From assembly GCA_008638375.1 (NCBI GenBank), contig CM018047.1, forward strand, positions 49,136,679-49,200,678: a stretch of DNA of 64,000 bases, read 5' to 3'. This DNA comes from Nyssa sinensis. Taxonomy: Eukaryota; Streptophyta; Magnoliopsida; Cornales; Nyssaceae. How positions within the stretch are numbered: position 1 is the first letter of the stretch; every line of letters starts with the position of its first letter. Below are positions 24,291 to 36,000 of the stretch, piece after piece. The notes beneath the pieces are model-generated. The model was given only the letters and a program-made list of their open reading frames with translations, was not told the DNA's origin and made no database searches. The position numbers and the translations under genes are program-made.

Positions 24291-24752
24291 TGTGAGTCAA
24301 TTAAATCAAATTATATTTTTGGTAGAATTTTTAAAGTTGAGTCATTGTAATAATAAGATTTGATTTATTTTAATCTTAATGAGATTAGGAATTCTTATCC
24401 TAGTAGGAGTGGTATTATAATTTAACTAGAGTTAGAAATCTTAATACAATTAGGATTAGGCTTTATATAATTTATATATATATATATATGGGTGGATATA
24501 AGCATGTCTGGTGTGTGTGCTATGTGCCGCAGCCAAGTCATGGGTATTTGCCGCAAGCCAAAAGAAGCCACTGGTGTGAGAGTTTTTCTTATGGCTATGA
24601 ACAATATATGAGTAACAGTTGTTACAAACAAAAAGTATTTGATTGTGTTTCTTTTGTGGTCACGTTTTTTCAAGACAGCATATTAAAGTCTTTGTTGCTT
24701 TATTTTTCAAAGGCTTTATTAATATCATTATTTGTTTATTTTGGGTCCAACA
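24291..24752 (+). repeat. 5' LTR of the copia element
   Basis: 462 bp, tgtgagtcaa to ggtccaaca, with a TA microsatellite near 24472-24488. Confidence 0.95.
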
Positions 24753-24753
24753 A

Positions 24754-24767
24754 TTGGTATCAGAGCA
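24754..24767 (+). promoter_or_regulatory. Primer-binding site, tRNA-Met type
   Basis: ttggtatcagagca directly follows the 5' LTR and matches the plant initiator tRNA-Met PBS. Confidence 0.88.
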
Positions 24768-24792
24768 AGGTTATTTTTTTTGTTTCGTGAAG

Positions 24793-27700
24793 ATGACTTC
24801 AATTATTTGTACGGTATATAAATTTGATGGGAAATCTCCTTTTTATATTTGGGAGAATACGATGATAACTTTTTTTGGTTCAAGTGGTTTGACGATGAAA
24901 TTCATTAAGGAAGAGCTTGCAGTAGATGCAGATGAGGCAACAAGGCAAGTACACTTCAAAACTTTAAATTGTATTCATCAAGATTTAGATATTTCTGTTC
25001 TTAATAAAATTTCTCATGTTCAGTCTGCAAAACAAGCATAGAATATTCTTACAAAAATATATGTTGGTGTTGATAAGGTGAAAAATGCTAGATTACAAAA
25101 ATTGCATAGAGATTTTGAGTTGTTGCAGATGAAAAAATCAGAAACGATTTCTGAGTATTTTTCGCGGACCACGGCACTTGTTAATGAGATGAGGACTAAT
25201 GGTGAACAAATAGCAGACCGTCAAATTGTTGAAAAAATTCTTCGAAGCTTGACACTGCGGTTTGAATATAAAGTGACAGCTATTGAAGAGTTGGCTAACT
25301 TGGAGTCCATGACAGTGGATGAATTATAAGGTTCGTTGACAGTTCATGAACAACGCTTGAATGAGAGATCAAAAAATTATGTGGAGGAAGCTTTGCAAGC
25401 TCAATTAAATTTAAAGAATGAAAAAGGCGAGTCTCAGAATAATGGAGGATTTAATCAACGTTTTCAAGGCTACCAGAATAGAGGGCAGAATCACAACAAT
25501 AGAGGAGGCAGAGGCAATAATGGGCAAAACAGATTTGGTGGAGGAAGAGGCAGAGGCAACCAGTGGCAGAACAACAATCAGTGGCAAAATAATAATTGGC
25601 AGCACAGACCAGTCCAAGGAAGAGGAGATGGTAACAATTCTAATCCACAATCTCATAAATCTAATATTCAATGTTTTAATTGTGGCAAGTTTGGGCATAA
25701 AAAGTCTGAGTGCAGATCTAGAAGGCCAAATAATAGAGATCATCAAGCTAATGTTGCTGAAAATAATCCTGGTGGTAATAATGAAGTAGAAACCGTGTTG
25801 TTGGCTTGTAATGTTGTGGATAATGATGATGGTGCTAAGTGGTATTTAGACACTGGCTGTAGTAATCACATGTGTGGTGAGAAAGACATGTTTTCTGATT
25901 TAGATGAGTCCGTTCGATCAGAGGTAAAGTTTGGAAACAATTCAAAGATACCTGTGATGGATAAAGACAAAATAGCAATCAGATTGAAGAATGAGTTTCA
26001 CAAGTATATTTCAGATGTGTTTTATGTACCAGGTTTGAAACAAAATTTGTTGAGTATGGGGCAACTTTCAGAAAGAGGTTATGATATGCGAATCTACCAT
26101 AGAGTTTGCACAATTAATGATGACCGTTTGGGGCTAATAGCAAAGGTAAATATGACTCAAAATCGTTTATTTCTATTGAGTATTAAATGTGAAAATTTAC
26201 CTTGCTTTAGTTCTATGATTGATGATGATAGTTGGTTATGGCATATGCGGTTTGGGCATGTAAATTTTGGCAGTCTTAATTTTCTTGCTAGAAAACATTG
26301 GGTTTCTGGTTTGCCTGTTATTGATATCCCAAATAGAGTTTGTGAAACTTGTGTAATGGGAAAGAAACATAGAGATGCTTTTCCTACAGGAAATTTATGG
26401 AGAGCCAAGAGGCCTTTGGAGTTAATACACTCAGATTTGTGCTCAGTGGAGGTACCTTCTAATGGTGGCAGTAGGTACTTTATTATTTTTATTGATGATT
26501 TTAGCAGAAAAGCATGGGTTTATTTTTTGCAACATAAATCTGATGCTTGTGATACTTTTAAAAAATTCAAGGCTTATGTTGAAAAGCGAAGTGGATTTCA
26601 AATTAAGACTTTGAGAACTGACAGGGGTACAGAATATCTTGTTTGTGATGATTTTTTGGAGACACGTGGTATTAGGCATTAGTTGACTGCTAGATATACT
26701 CCACAACAAAACGGAGTGGCGGAAAGAAAGAATAGAACTGTTATGGATATGGTTAGATGCATGATGAAATTTAAAAATTTACCTAAAGGATTTTGGGCTG
26801 AAGCGGTTGCTTGTGCTATTTATGTTTTGAATATGTGTCCTACTAGAAGTGTTTCTAACAAAACCCCGCAGGAAGCTTGGAATGGACAGAAGCCTGTCAT
26901 TAAACACCTAAGGGTGTTTGGATGCATTGCATATGCTCATGTGCCAGATCATCTTAGAAAGAAACTTGATGATAGAGGTGAAAAATGTATTTTTATTGGT
27001 TACAGTCAATTGTCAAAAGCCTACAAGTTGTATAATCCAATAACAGAAAAGGTGGTTATTAGTCGTGATGTGACTTTTGATGAGCAAGGAGTTTGGAATT
27101 GGTCTCAGAATAATCAAATCCAGCCACCTTTAATTTTTAATAATGCAGATCCACAGATTGAAGTACAGAATGAGCCTCAGATTAGTGATCCTCCATCTTC
27201 AGATGTGTCATCACTTCATGCAGAGTCTTCTAGGCATCCTCAACGCCAGCGCCACTTGCCTGCTCGCTTACAGGATTATGTCATTGGTAGTGATAATGAG
27301 CCAACTAATGAAGATTTAGTGAATTTTGCTTTATTTGCAGATTGTGATCCTATGACTTTTGAAGAAGCCTCTCGTGATGATCATTGGATTAAAGCCATGG
27401 ATGATGAGATCCATGCAATTGAGAAGAATGACACATGGCAACTTACTACTCTTCCTAGTGGTAAGAAACCAATTGGTGTAAAGTGGGTGTACAAGACAAA
27501 GTACAGGCCCAATGGTGAGGTAGATCGCTTTAAAGCGAGATTGGTGGCTAAGGGTTACAAACAAAGCCAGGTATTGATTATTTTGAGGTGTTTGCTCCTG
27601 TTGCTAGACTTGATATAGTTCGTATGTTTGTTTCTCTTGCTGCTCAAAATAATTGGAGAATTTTTCAAATGGATGTTAAATCTGCTTTCTTGAATGGTGT

Positions 27701-28902
27701 ACTTGAAGAAGAGGATTTATGTTGAGCAACCTGCTGGCTATGTGATAAAAGGGCATGAAAATAAAGTTTTTAGATTGAATAAGGCCTTGTATGGATTGAA
27801 GCAAGCGCCTAGAGCGTGGTATACACGCATTGATTCTTATTTTGTTGAGCATGGTTTTGAGAGATGTCCTTATGAGCATACTTTATATGTCAAGTCTAAT
27901 TCACATGGTAATATTCTTATTGTGTGCTTATATGTTGATGATTTGATATTTACTGGCAATAATCCAAAGTTGATTTCAGAATTCAAGGAGGCTATGATAG
28001 CTCACTTTGAGATGACAGATATGGGACTAATGTCTTATTTTCTTGGCATTGAAGTTGTTCAAACAGATGGTGGAATTTTTATTTCACAGAAAAAGTATGC
28101 TAGCGATATTTTGAAAAGGTTTAGGATGGATAAGTCCAATCCGATTTTGACTCCAGTTGAGGAGAGGTTGAAGTTGGTGAGAGATGGTACAGGTGATCTT
28201 GTGAATCCAACTTACTTTAAAAGGTTGGTGGGTAGCTTGAGGTATTTGACTTCTACTAGACCAGATATTGTGTTTGGTGTTGGGTTGATTAGTAGACTTA
28301 TGGAGACTCCAAATCAATCTCACTTGCAAGCTGCTAAACGGATTTTGCGATACATTCGAGGTACGCAAAGTGATGATATTTTTTACTCATCCTCTAACAG
28401 TTTGGAACTTGTTGGATATACAGATAATGATTGGGCAGGTGATACTGAGATGCGAAAGAGTACTTCAGGATATGTCTTCTATCTCGGTTCTGGTGTATTT
28501 TCTTGGTCTTCTAAAAAGCAGCAAGTTGTTGCTCTTTCAACAGCAGAGGCAGAGTACATTGCAACAGGAAATACTGCTACTCAAGTAGTTTGGTTACGGT
28601 GGATGCTTGGTATTCTACAACACAAGCAGGATGGACCGACAACAATATTGTGTGATAGCAAGTCGGCCATTGCATTGACGAAGAATCCAGTTTTCCATGG
28701 GAGAAGCAAGCACATTGATATCAAGTTTCACTTCATTCGTGACTTGGTAAATGACAAGGAGATCCAGCTTGAATTTTGTCCGTCTGAAGAACAAGTTGCA
28801 GATATTTTTACAAAACCGCTCAAGACAAATTCCTTTTTGAAGTTGAAGAGATTGCTTGGCATGGTAAAGTTTGAAGACCTTGGTTTAAGGGAGGCAATGT
28901 GA
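24793..28902 (+). pseudogene. copia gag-pol polyprotein, interrupted
   Basis: Gag begins at the ATG at 24793 (MTSIICTVYKFDGKSPFYIW), with a Gly/Asn/Gln/Arg-rich linker and a CX2CX4HX4C knuckle (CFNCGKFGHKKSEC, 25672-25713). Protease: WYLDTGCSNHMCG. Integrase: WLWHMRFGHVNF, CETCVMGKKH, IHSDLC, FIDDFSRKAWVYFL, RTDRGTEY, TPQQNGVAERKNRTV. RT: WVYKTKYRPNGEVDRFKARL, GLKQAPRAWY and the catalytic YVDDLIF at about 27931. RNase H: YTDNDWAGD, STAEAEYIA, CDSKSAI, ADIFTKPLK. Breaks: TAG at 25039, TAA at 25327, TAG at 26680, a one-base loss near 27563 and a one-base gain near 27712. The two shifts cancel, so all domains can be seen but none of the full product is made in one piece. Confidence 0.96.
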
Positions 28903-29363
28903 GCCAATTAAACCAAGTTATATTTTTAGTAGGATTTTTAAAGTTGAGTCATTGTAATAATAGGATTTGATTTATTTTAATCCTAATGAGATTAGGAATC
29001 CTTGTCCTAGTGGGAGTGGTATTATAATTTAACTAGAGTTAGAAATCCTAATACAATTAGGATTAGGCTTTATATAATTTATATATATATATATATATAT
29101 GGGTGGATGTAAGCATGTCTGGTGTGTGTGCTATGTGCCGTAGCCAAGTCATGGGTATTTGCCGCAAGCCAAAAGAAGCCACTGGTGTGAGAGTTTTTCT
29201 TATGGCTATGAACAATATATGAGTAACAGTTGTTACAAATAAAAAGTATTTGATTGTGTTTCTTTTGTGGTCACGTTTTTTCAAGACAGCATATTAAAGT
29301 CTTTGTTGCTTTATTTTTCAAAGGCTTTATTAATATCATTATTTGTTTATTTTGGGTCCAACA
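28898..29363 (+). repeat. 3' LTR of the copia element
   Basis: 466 bp; preceded by the polypurine tract aagggaggcaa and followed by the target duplication tatac. Confidence 0.95.
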
Positions 29364-29368
29364 TATAC

Positions 29369-30461
29369 TATCGCTAGTAGCAAATAATAGACTCTTGATT
29401 GTGCTAACATTTTTTTTTTAGTAAACTGCGGGTAATATATAATACATTTATGAATTAATTTAAGACTTTGTTTGAACGATAGAATAAAAAAATAAGATTA
29501 AATATAATATAATTAAATAATATAAAATATAAATTTTGTATAATATTAAATATTTTAATATAATATTTTGAATTGATTCAAATAAAATGTTTTGATATGT
29601 TATATCTCATTTTTATATTTGATGTTTACTGAATATAAACTTTAAATGTATTTAAAATTTATTTTTATAAAAATTATTAATTCTTTTTAAATATATATGT
29701 ACACGATGTATCTAAAATTTATTCATATGTAAATTACAAATAATAAAACAAAGTTAAAAACTAATTAATTTGAAGGATACGTGATATCACTATTAATTTG
29801 AAGGATACACAATATCACTATTAATATTTTGCATAAAATCTTACGGTAAAAAAGTTTTGATACTGTGTACACACATCAAGTACTCAGATTGAATCAACTA
29901 AACATTTTTAAAATAATTTTTAACAATTTAAAATAAATTTTGAATCACAAAATAATATTAAAAAAAATACAACAGTTGAAAAAAATGCTATTTATACAAG
30001 TTATCTTTTTTTCCCCTTCTAAGTACTAAATATTGACAAATAGTATTTTTGTCTCTTATATGTTCATTCCTATCAATTTTTTTTTTTAAATCTATTTGCA
30101 ACGGTGTATTCTTGAAAACAAAAAAAAAAAATTAAAACAATAATAAAAAGGTATTTGATAAAGCCATTTTAAAAAATTATTTTGAAAAGAAATATCCTTT
30201 CACCCTTTCTAGACTACTATATATATATATATATATATATTTTGTATTTTTATAATTTTGAATTTCTAAGAAAAATTGATCAAAAAATACATGTATTTTT
30301 AAAATTCTTGAAGCTGCAAAATAGAAAAACAAGGACAAAAGTACATATATTGCTGGGGGGATATTACTTAGCGACCATTAGGTGGTGCGGACTTTATATG
30401 TCAATATGAAACTCCTCTAAATGCACTAGCTAAAGTTTATATATCAATGTTGGTTCTCTAA
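29369..30461. other. AT-rich intergenic DNA between two retrotransposons
   Basis: Very AT-rich with no gene. A direct repeat of aatttgaaggatac...atatcactatt occurs at about 29768-29822. A TA microsatellite lies at about 30221-30241. Confidence 0.6.
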
Positions 30462-30466
30462 CTAGT

Positions 30467-30931
30467 TGGTGTTGCTCTTTTTTTATTGGAGGGCCTTCCG
30501 TCCTTAGTTATCTATCAAGAATTTGAAATTAGAGGGTCATCGGGAAGGATTCCAGGTGGTAGCCGCTCCGATGAAAAATTCAATAAATAAAATAAAAGCA
30601 GTTATTCGAAAGAAGAATTGAATATAAATTGAAAGCGTACCTTATGGCCTTATTTATAGATTGTAAATCTCCTAAGTTGAGTAGGATTAAGAGTCATAAA
30701 AAGTAAGGATTTGAAGATATCGGAAGATAGTAGTTGCCATATTTGAGCTTTGTTTCCTTATTTTGAGATCAGGTAGGATATGGAAGGCGGTGTTCAGTTT
30801 TGAACCATATACCTTTGAACCCTCTGTACCTGATTCATCTGGATAAAATAATCTTTCTTGATCTATACCTTGAAGAGCTCTGTATAGACACATGTCATGC
30901 TTTGAATATGTTTGTCACTTTATGGATGATG
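30467..30931 (-). repeat. 3' LTR of the Tat element (left copy)
   Basis: Matches 38636-39095 throughout, with many substitutions. The plus-strand left edge is tggtgttgctct; the inner edge is eroded after ctttatgg and its last few bases are approximate. Confidence 0.85.
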
Positions 30932-31990
30932 AGCAGGTGCAGGATCACACTAGCGAGTTTGAAGAAGTCCTTGGTCATCGAGTGGTGTCAGGGAATAAGA
31001 AGAAGAAGGTTGAAAAAAGTTCGTCCCCTATCGAGCCTCCCCCTCTAAATAAGAGAAGGAGGCTAATCTCCAACTCCCCTGAGAGAATTGTCTTTGAGGA
31101 TTTAGGGATTTCCCCTGCTCGGGAGGCCCTTCTGCTCCTAGTTCCTTCCGCACTGAAGAAGAGAAGAGGGAATGACAAACCAATTGTTGCATCTTCAAGG
31201 CCTGATGACTCTGGCGTGACAGTTGTGAAGAAGGCCTTATGAGGACTCTTGGGCAACAGGCCCAAGTAAATTCACAGGACTAAAGCCCCAAAAGATAGCC
31301 AAAGACTTGATGACTATTCACATGAGAGTGAGTCTTTCATTATTCCTCTTATTTTCAATTTCCTGCTTCTGTATTCTGCACATAATTAGTTCTGACCTAA
31401 TTGTCTTTGTTTTGTGTTATAGGACGTCCATGGTTTGGCAACTATTATGGACTGCCCTAAGAATCCCGAGCAGATTGACACTCTCCAATCTGAGGCTTAA
31501 TGAGGCCAGACTTCAGCTGGGGATGGCGCAATTTTCGGTGGCGGCTACGAAGGAGAAACTGAATGAGGCTTACCAACTCCTACTCCATCTTGGAAGTCTG
31601 AGAGGGATGCCCTAGCTACCAAGCTGGAAAATCTCAAAATGAGGCTTTTCAAACTTCCAAGCTGCATCCATCAAGAAGGTTCAGGACACCGCCGAAGCTG
31701 TTAGAGCCCAAATTGAGGTGGATCTAAAGGCTGAAGTTCAGGATCTAGGGGGGTAAACTGATTAAGTATGGATACCGAACCTTCATGGCGAAGTTCTGTA
31801 CTGAAGTATACCGACTTGGATCTGACTGGAATAAATGACATTGAAGTTTTCCCAAGTTGAGATTGATACACCAGGATGCTAATGACGAAGAAGAGGAAGC
31901 GGATCCAGATCTCTCTCAAGTCCCTTCATCAAAGATTGTCGAGCCAGCAGCAGAGTTGACTTGGGATTTTTTGTGTTTTTTCCTTTCTGT
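30932..31990 (+). pseudogene. Antisense ORF (aORF-like) of the Tat element, with a probable intron
   Basis: The frame runs opposite to gag-pol, between pol and the 3' LTR. It is open to 31242 and gives a Lys/Arg-rich, nuclear-signal-like stretch (GNKKKKVEKS, LNKRRRLI, LKKRR). Further on, KIAKDLMTIHMR runs into GTGAGT at 31328. An acceptor TTATAG ends at 31422, and the frame resumes in phase as DVHGLATIMDCPKNPEQIDT. Coiled-coil-like pieces follow (RLNEARLQLGMAQ, ATKEKLNEAYQLL). They lead into KYGYRTFMAKFCTEVYRLG and an acidic DEEEEADPDLSQVP tail. This tail resembles plant proteins often annotated as transposase- or gag-like of unknown function, and such antisense ORFs are described in Tat elements. 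It is broken by stops at 31240 and about 31498 and by several shifts. Confidence 0.6.
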
Positions 31991-32289
31991 TCTTCTGTTA
32001 TTTATTTGACCTTGTAATTTTTTCGTTTTTTGGCTTCAATATATGAAATTTTGATTACTCAAGAACTTGCGTTTCGCTTGAAATCCTTGTATTATATCAA
32101 GCTTTAAAATGATTTCCATAATATGCAAGCTCTTTTAAAGATTTCAAAGCACTCATAAGGCATTTCAGAGGTTGAAATAACAGGACATACAAAACTACCA
32201 CACTTATAAATAAAATAAGGTTTCTCAGGCGTCTGCATACTGATAAGTCATAATATACTTGACCTATAATACTTGTAATTAAAACAAGC

Positions 32290-32895
32290 CTTTTTTTAGA
32301 GATCCGTAGAGTGAGAAAAATGAATCAGACCCATAACATTTGTAATGAATACAAGGTCTTGAGGGGTCTGTTCATTGATAAAGTGGACCAGATCTATAGT
32401 ACTTGTATTGAACACAAGACCTTTAGGGATCTGTACATTGGTTTAATGGACCAGACCTGTAATACTTGTAATGGATACAAGATTTTTAGGAGTTTGTACA
32501 TTGAGTAAAATAGACCTAGACTTGTAGCACTTGTAATGGATACAAGGCTTTTTGAGGTTTGTACATTGAGTTAAATAGACCAGACCTGTAACACTTGTAA
32601 TAGATATAAGGCTTTTAGGGGTCTGTATATTGAGTGAAATGGACTATACCTGTAACATATGTAATGGATATAAGACTTTTAGGGGTCTGTACATTGAGTG
32701 AAATGGACCAGACCTGTAACACTTGTAATGGATACAAGGCTTTTAGGGGTCTGTATATTGAGTTAAATGGACCAGACTTGTAGCACTTGTAATGGATGCA
32801 ATGTTTTTAGGGATTTGTATATTGAGTGAAATAGACCAAACTTATAACACTTGTAATAGATACTAAGGTTTTTAGGGGTCTGTACATTGATAACA
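32290..32895. repeat. 63-65-bp tandem repeat array inside the Tat element
   Basis: About nine to ten diverged copies. Each has gacctgtaacacttgtaatg, then gatacaaggcttttagg, then ggtctgtacattgagtgaaa. Successive ctgtacattg words lie at 32368, 32431, 32494, 32559, 32623, 32687, 32751, 32815 and 32880. The array sits between the integrase end and the antisense frame, the position where Tat/Ogre elements carry variable satellite-like arrays. The small open frame 32311-32508 is only this repeat. Confidence 0.93.
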
Positions 32896-33075
32896 AACTT
32901 TGAAGGGAAAAAGTAGGTTTATTATTGATAATACTTGCGTAAGTGTTCGATGTTCCAATGTATGGGTACAGGCTTCCCAGTTGAATCTTTCAACCAATAC
33001 GTTGTAAGTCTGACGATCTTGGTTACTTTGTAAGGTCCTTCCCAATTAGGAGAAAACTTTCCTATTATGGGATCT

Positions 33076-36000
33076 TTAGTGTTTGGAAACACCCTTCTTA
33101 GGACAAGATATCCGATCTAGAAATTGATGGGTTTTAACCCCTAGGTTGAAATATTTAGCCATTCTTTGTTGGTAGGCTTCAATTCCTAATCCGAGCTGCT
33201 CATGTCTTTTTTCCAATAGGTATAGATTTTCTACAAGCTGTTGGCTATTAGCCTCTTGGTCAAAACAGTCTGTTTTAAGGGTTGGCATGCCAATTTCAAT
33301 TTGAATGATTTCCTCGGTGCCATAAGCAAGTGAGAATGGTGTTTCCGTAGTTGATATTCTTTTAGTAGTTTGGTATGCCCAGAGTACTCCGGGGAGCTCT
33401 TCAACCTATCTTCCATTAGCTTCTTCAACCTCTTTTTTATTGCTTCGAGAATAGTACGGTTAGTGACCTCGGCTTGCCCATTAGCCTGATGATGCCCTGA
33501 AGAAGAAAAGTTGTGATTGATGTGCAAGGTCTTTACAGAACTTTCTGAATATTTTTTCAGCAAACTGTATCCCATTGTCTGAAATGATGACGCAAGATAT
33601 GTTAAACCTGCATATAACATTTTTTCAAGTGAAATTCTTTACTTCTACTTCTGTGATATGGGTTAGTGGTTCGACTTCTGCCCATTTAGAAAAGTAGTCA
33701 ATGGTGACTAGCAGAAATCTTCTGTTCTGAGGGGCTTTTGGCAATGGCCCTACAATGTCCATTCCCCATTGGGCGAAAAGGCCAAGGCCTCGTGATAGGG
33801 ACAAGTTCATGGTGAGGTTGATGTTGGTAAGAGGCGAAACGTTGACATTTGTCACACTTCCGAACATATTCCTTAGCCTGCTTTTGCATGTTGGGTTAGT
33901 AGTAGCCTTAAGTTAGTGCTCGGTAAGCTATGGTCTTACCTGCCGTTATGGTTGCCACAGATCCCCTTATGTATCTCGCTTAGGATGTAGTGGGCCTCTT
34001 CTAGAGTTAAGCACCAGTAGGAGGGGCTGTGTGCAAGACATTCGATAAAGCTTTTCTTTAAGAATTAAATACCAAGTTGCCCTAATCTGAGTTCTCCTGG
34101 CATGATTCTTATCTTCTAGAAGCAACCCTTCTTTTAAGTACTAGATGATGAGGAATCATTCAATTCTGAGATTGCTCTGAAATTCGAAGGGACTATATTA
34201 CTTAAATACTAGGTTTTGACTGGTAGGAGATTTTTACCATTGAGTCCCTTTCTAGCTTGAGATGGGAGGCCATATTTGCTAAAGTGTCAGCCTTGGAGTT
34301 TTGGTTTCTTTTAATATTTTGAATAGCGAACCTGTAGAAAGACCGCTTCAGTGATTCCACCAGCTCTGAATATTTGGTCATTCTATTATCCTTGGTAGAA
34401 TATTCTCCCAAAACTTGACTCATTACAAGCTAGGAGTCAAAAAATGCGTCAAGGTCCAAAGCTTCGCATTCTAGAGCTAATTTCATCTCAAGGATAAGTG
34501 CTTCATACTCGGCTTCATTATTAAAGGCTCCTGAATCCCAAGCTAACGACTTTTTCGATCACGATCCCATCAAGGGACTAAAGTATTATATCTACTCTAG
34601 AGCCCTTGTCTGTAGATGAACCATCTGTGTAAAGTAGCCATATCGAAGTGTCTGTAGTGGTTTGAGTTTTCGAATGTTGTGTTCTAGTGAATTCTGCTAT
34701 AAAGTTTGCTAATACTTGAGCTTTGATAGCAGTCCGTGGAACATAGAATATGTCAAATTCTCCCAGTTCTATTGACTATTTGACCAGTCGTCCGAAACTT
34801 CGGGTTTATGTAGGATTGATTTTAAAAGATAGGATGTAGAGATTATGATAGGATGAGCTTGAAAGTATGGTCTGAGCTTCCGAGCGGATATTACCAAGGC
34901 TAAGGCCAATTTTTCAATTTCTGAGTACCTTCTCTCGATGTCTACAAGTGCTTTACTAATATAGAAAATAGGCCTCTGAACTCCTTTGTCTTCCCTAACC
35001 AACGCAGAGCTGATGACACTTTCTAACACAACTAAGTACAAGAGTAGTTTTTCCTCTAGCACTGATTTTGAAAAGAGTTCGGAAGGAGGCTAAGTATTGC
35101 TTTAATTGTTGGAAGGCATCTTTACATTCAGAGGTCCATTCAAGGGCCTTACTCCCCCTCAAGGTTTTAAAGAATGGGAGGCACCTAATTTGTAGATTTA
35201 GAGATAAACCTATTCAGTGCTGCTATCCTTCCATTCAACCCTTGAATATCTTTCTTAGTTTTGGGTGATTTTAGTTCAATCAGAGCCTTGATTTGTGAGG
35301 GATCTGCTTCAATCGCTCTTTGAGAAACTAGGAAACCCAAGAATTTTTCTTCTATGATCTTGAAAGTACATTTTAACGGGTTAAGTTTCATTCTGTGTTT
35401 TTTTAGGATGTCGAACGTCTAGCTTAAGTACTGGATGTGCTCACTTTTCTGAACACTTTTGACGAGCATATAGTCGATGTAAACTTCCATTGTATCCCTA
35501 ATTTGGGGGTCAAACATTCTGTTTAAAAGCCTTCGGTACGTAACTCCAACATCTTTCAAACCGAACAACATCACTTTATAACAATAGATACCTCATTCTA
35601 ATATGAAGGCTATTTTCTCCTGGTCTAAAGGATACATTTGAATCTGATTGTACTCAGAATAAGCATCCATGAAACTCATGAGTTCGTGACCTGTCGTGGC
35701 ATCAACAAGTTGATCAATTCTAGGAAGAGGGAAGTTGTCTTTAGGACAAGCTTTGTTAAGGTCGATGTAGTCAATGCAGACCCTTCACTTGTCGTTTTTC
35801 TTTTTTGCAAGAACTATATTAGCGAGCCACTCTAGGTAAACACTTCTCTTATCATTCCAGTATTAAGCAATCTCTAGACCTCTTCATTGATGATTTTGTG
35901 ACGTTCTAAGGCAAATGTCATCTTTTTTTGTCTTACTGAGGGATGGTCTGAATCTGTCATCAGTTTGTGAGAGATGAAATTAGGATCTATTCCCTCCATA

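Larger units (their letters stand above)
24291..29363 (+). mobile_element. Ty1/copia LTR retrotransposon, nearly intact
   Basis: 5,073 bp with LTRs of 462 and 466 bp, TGTGAG...CCAACA ends and the 5-bp target duplication tatac (24286-24290 and 29364-29368). The order gag, protease, integrase, RT, RNase H marks Ty1/copia. About 14 substitutions separate the LTRs, mostly transitions, plus a TA-repeat length change, so it is one of the two youngest insertions here. It lies head-to-head with the DUF212 gene, starting 200 bp from its ATG. Three nonsense codons and two frameshifts break the single polyprotein. Confidence 0.97.

Noticed and set aside
24488..24790. Open frame across the copia 5' LTR, also present in the 3' LTR on the other strand
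   Set aside because: It is duplicated exactly with the LTR, crosses the primer-binding site and has no domain, so it is non-coding LTR sequence.
30181..30409. 75-codon plus-strand frame near 30.2 kb
   Set aside because: Held open by a TA microsatellite (TyrIle runs); no domain.
32290..32895. Possible repeat-rich small gene (32311-32508)
   Set aside because: The frame follows the 63-65-bp array and is lost in neighbouring units; unit length is not fixed to multiples of three.
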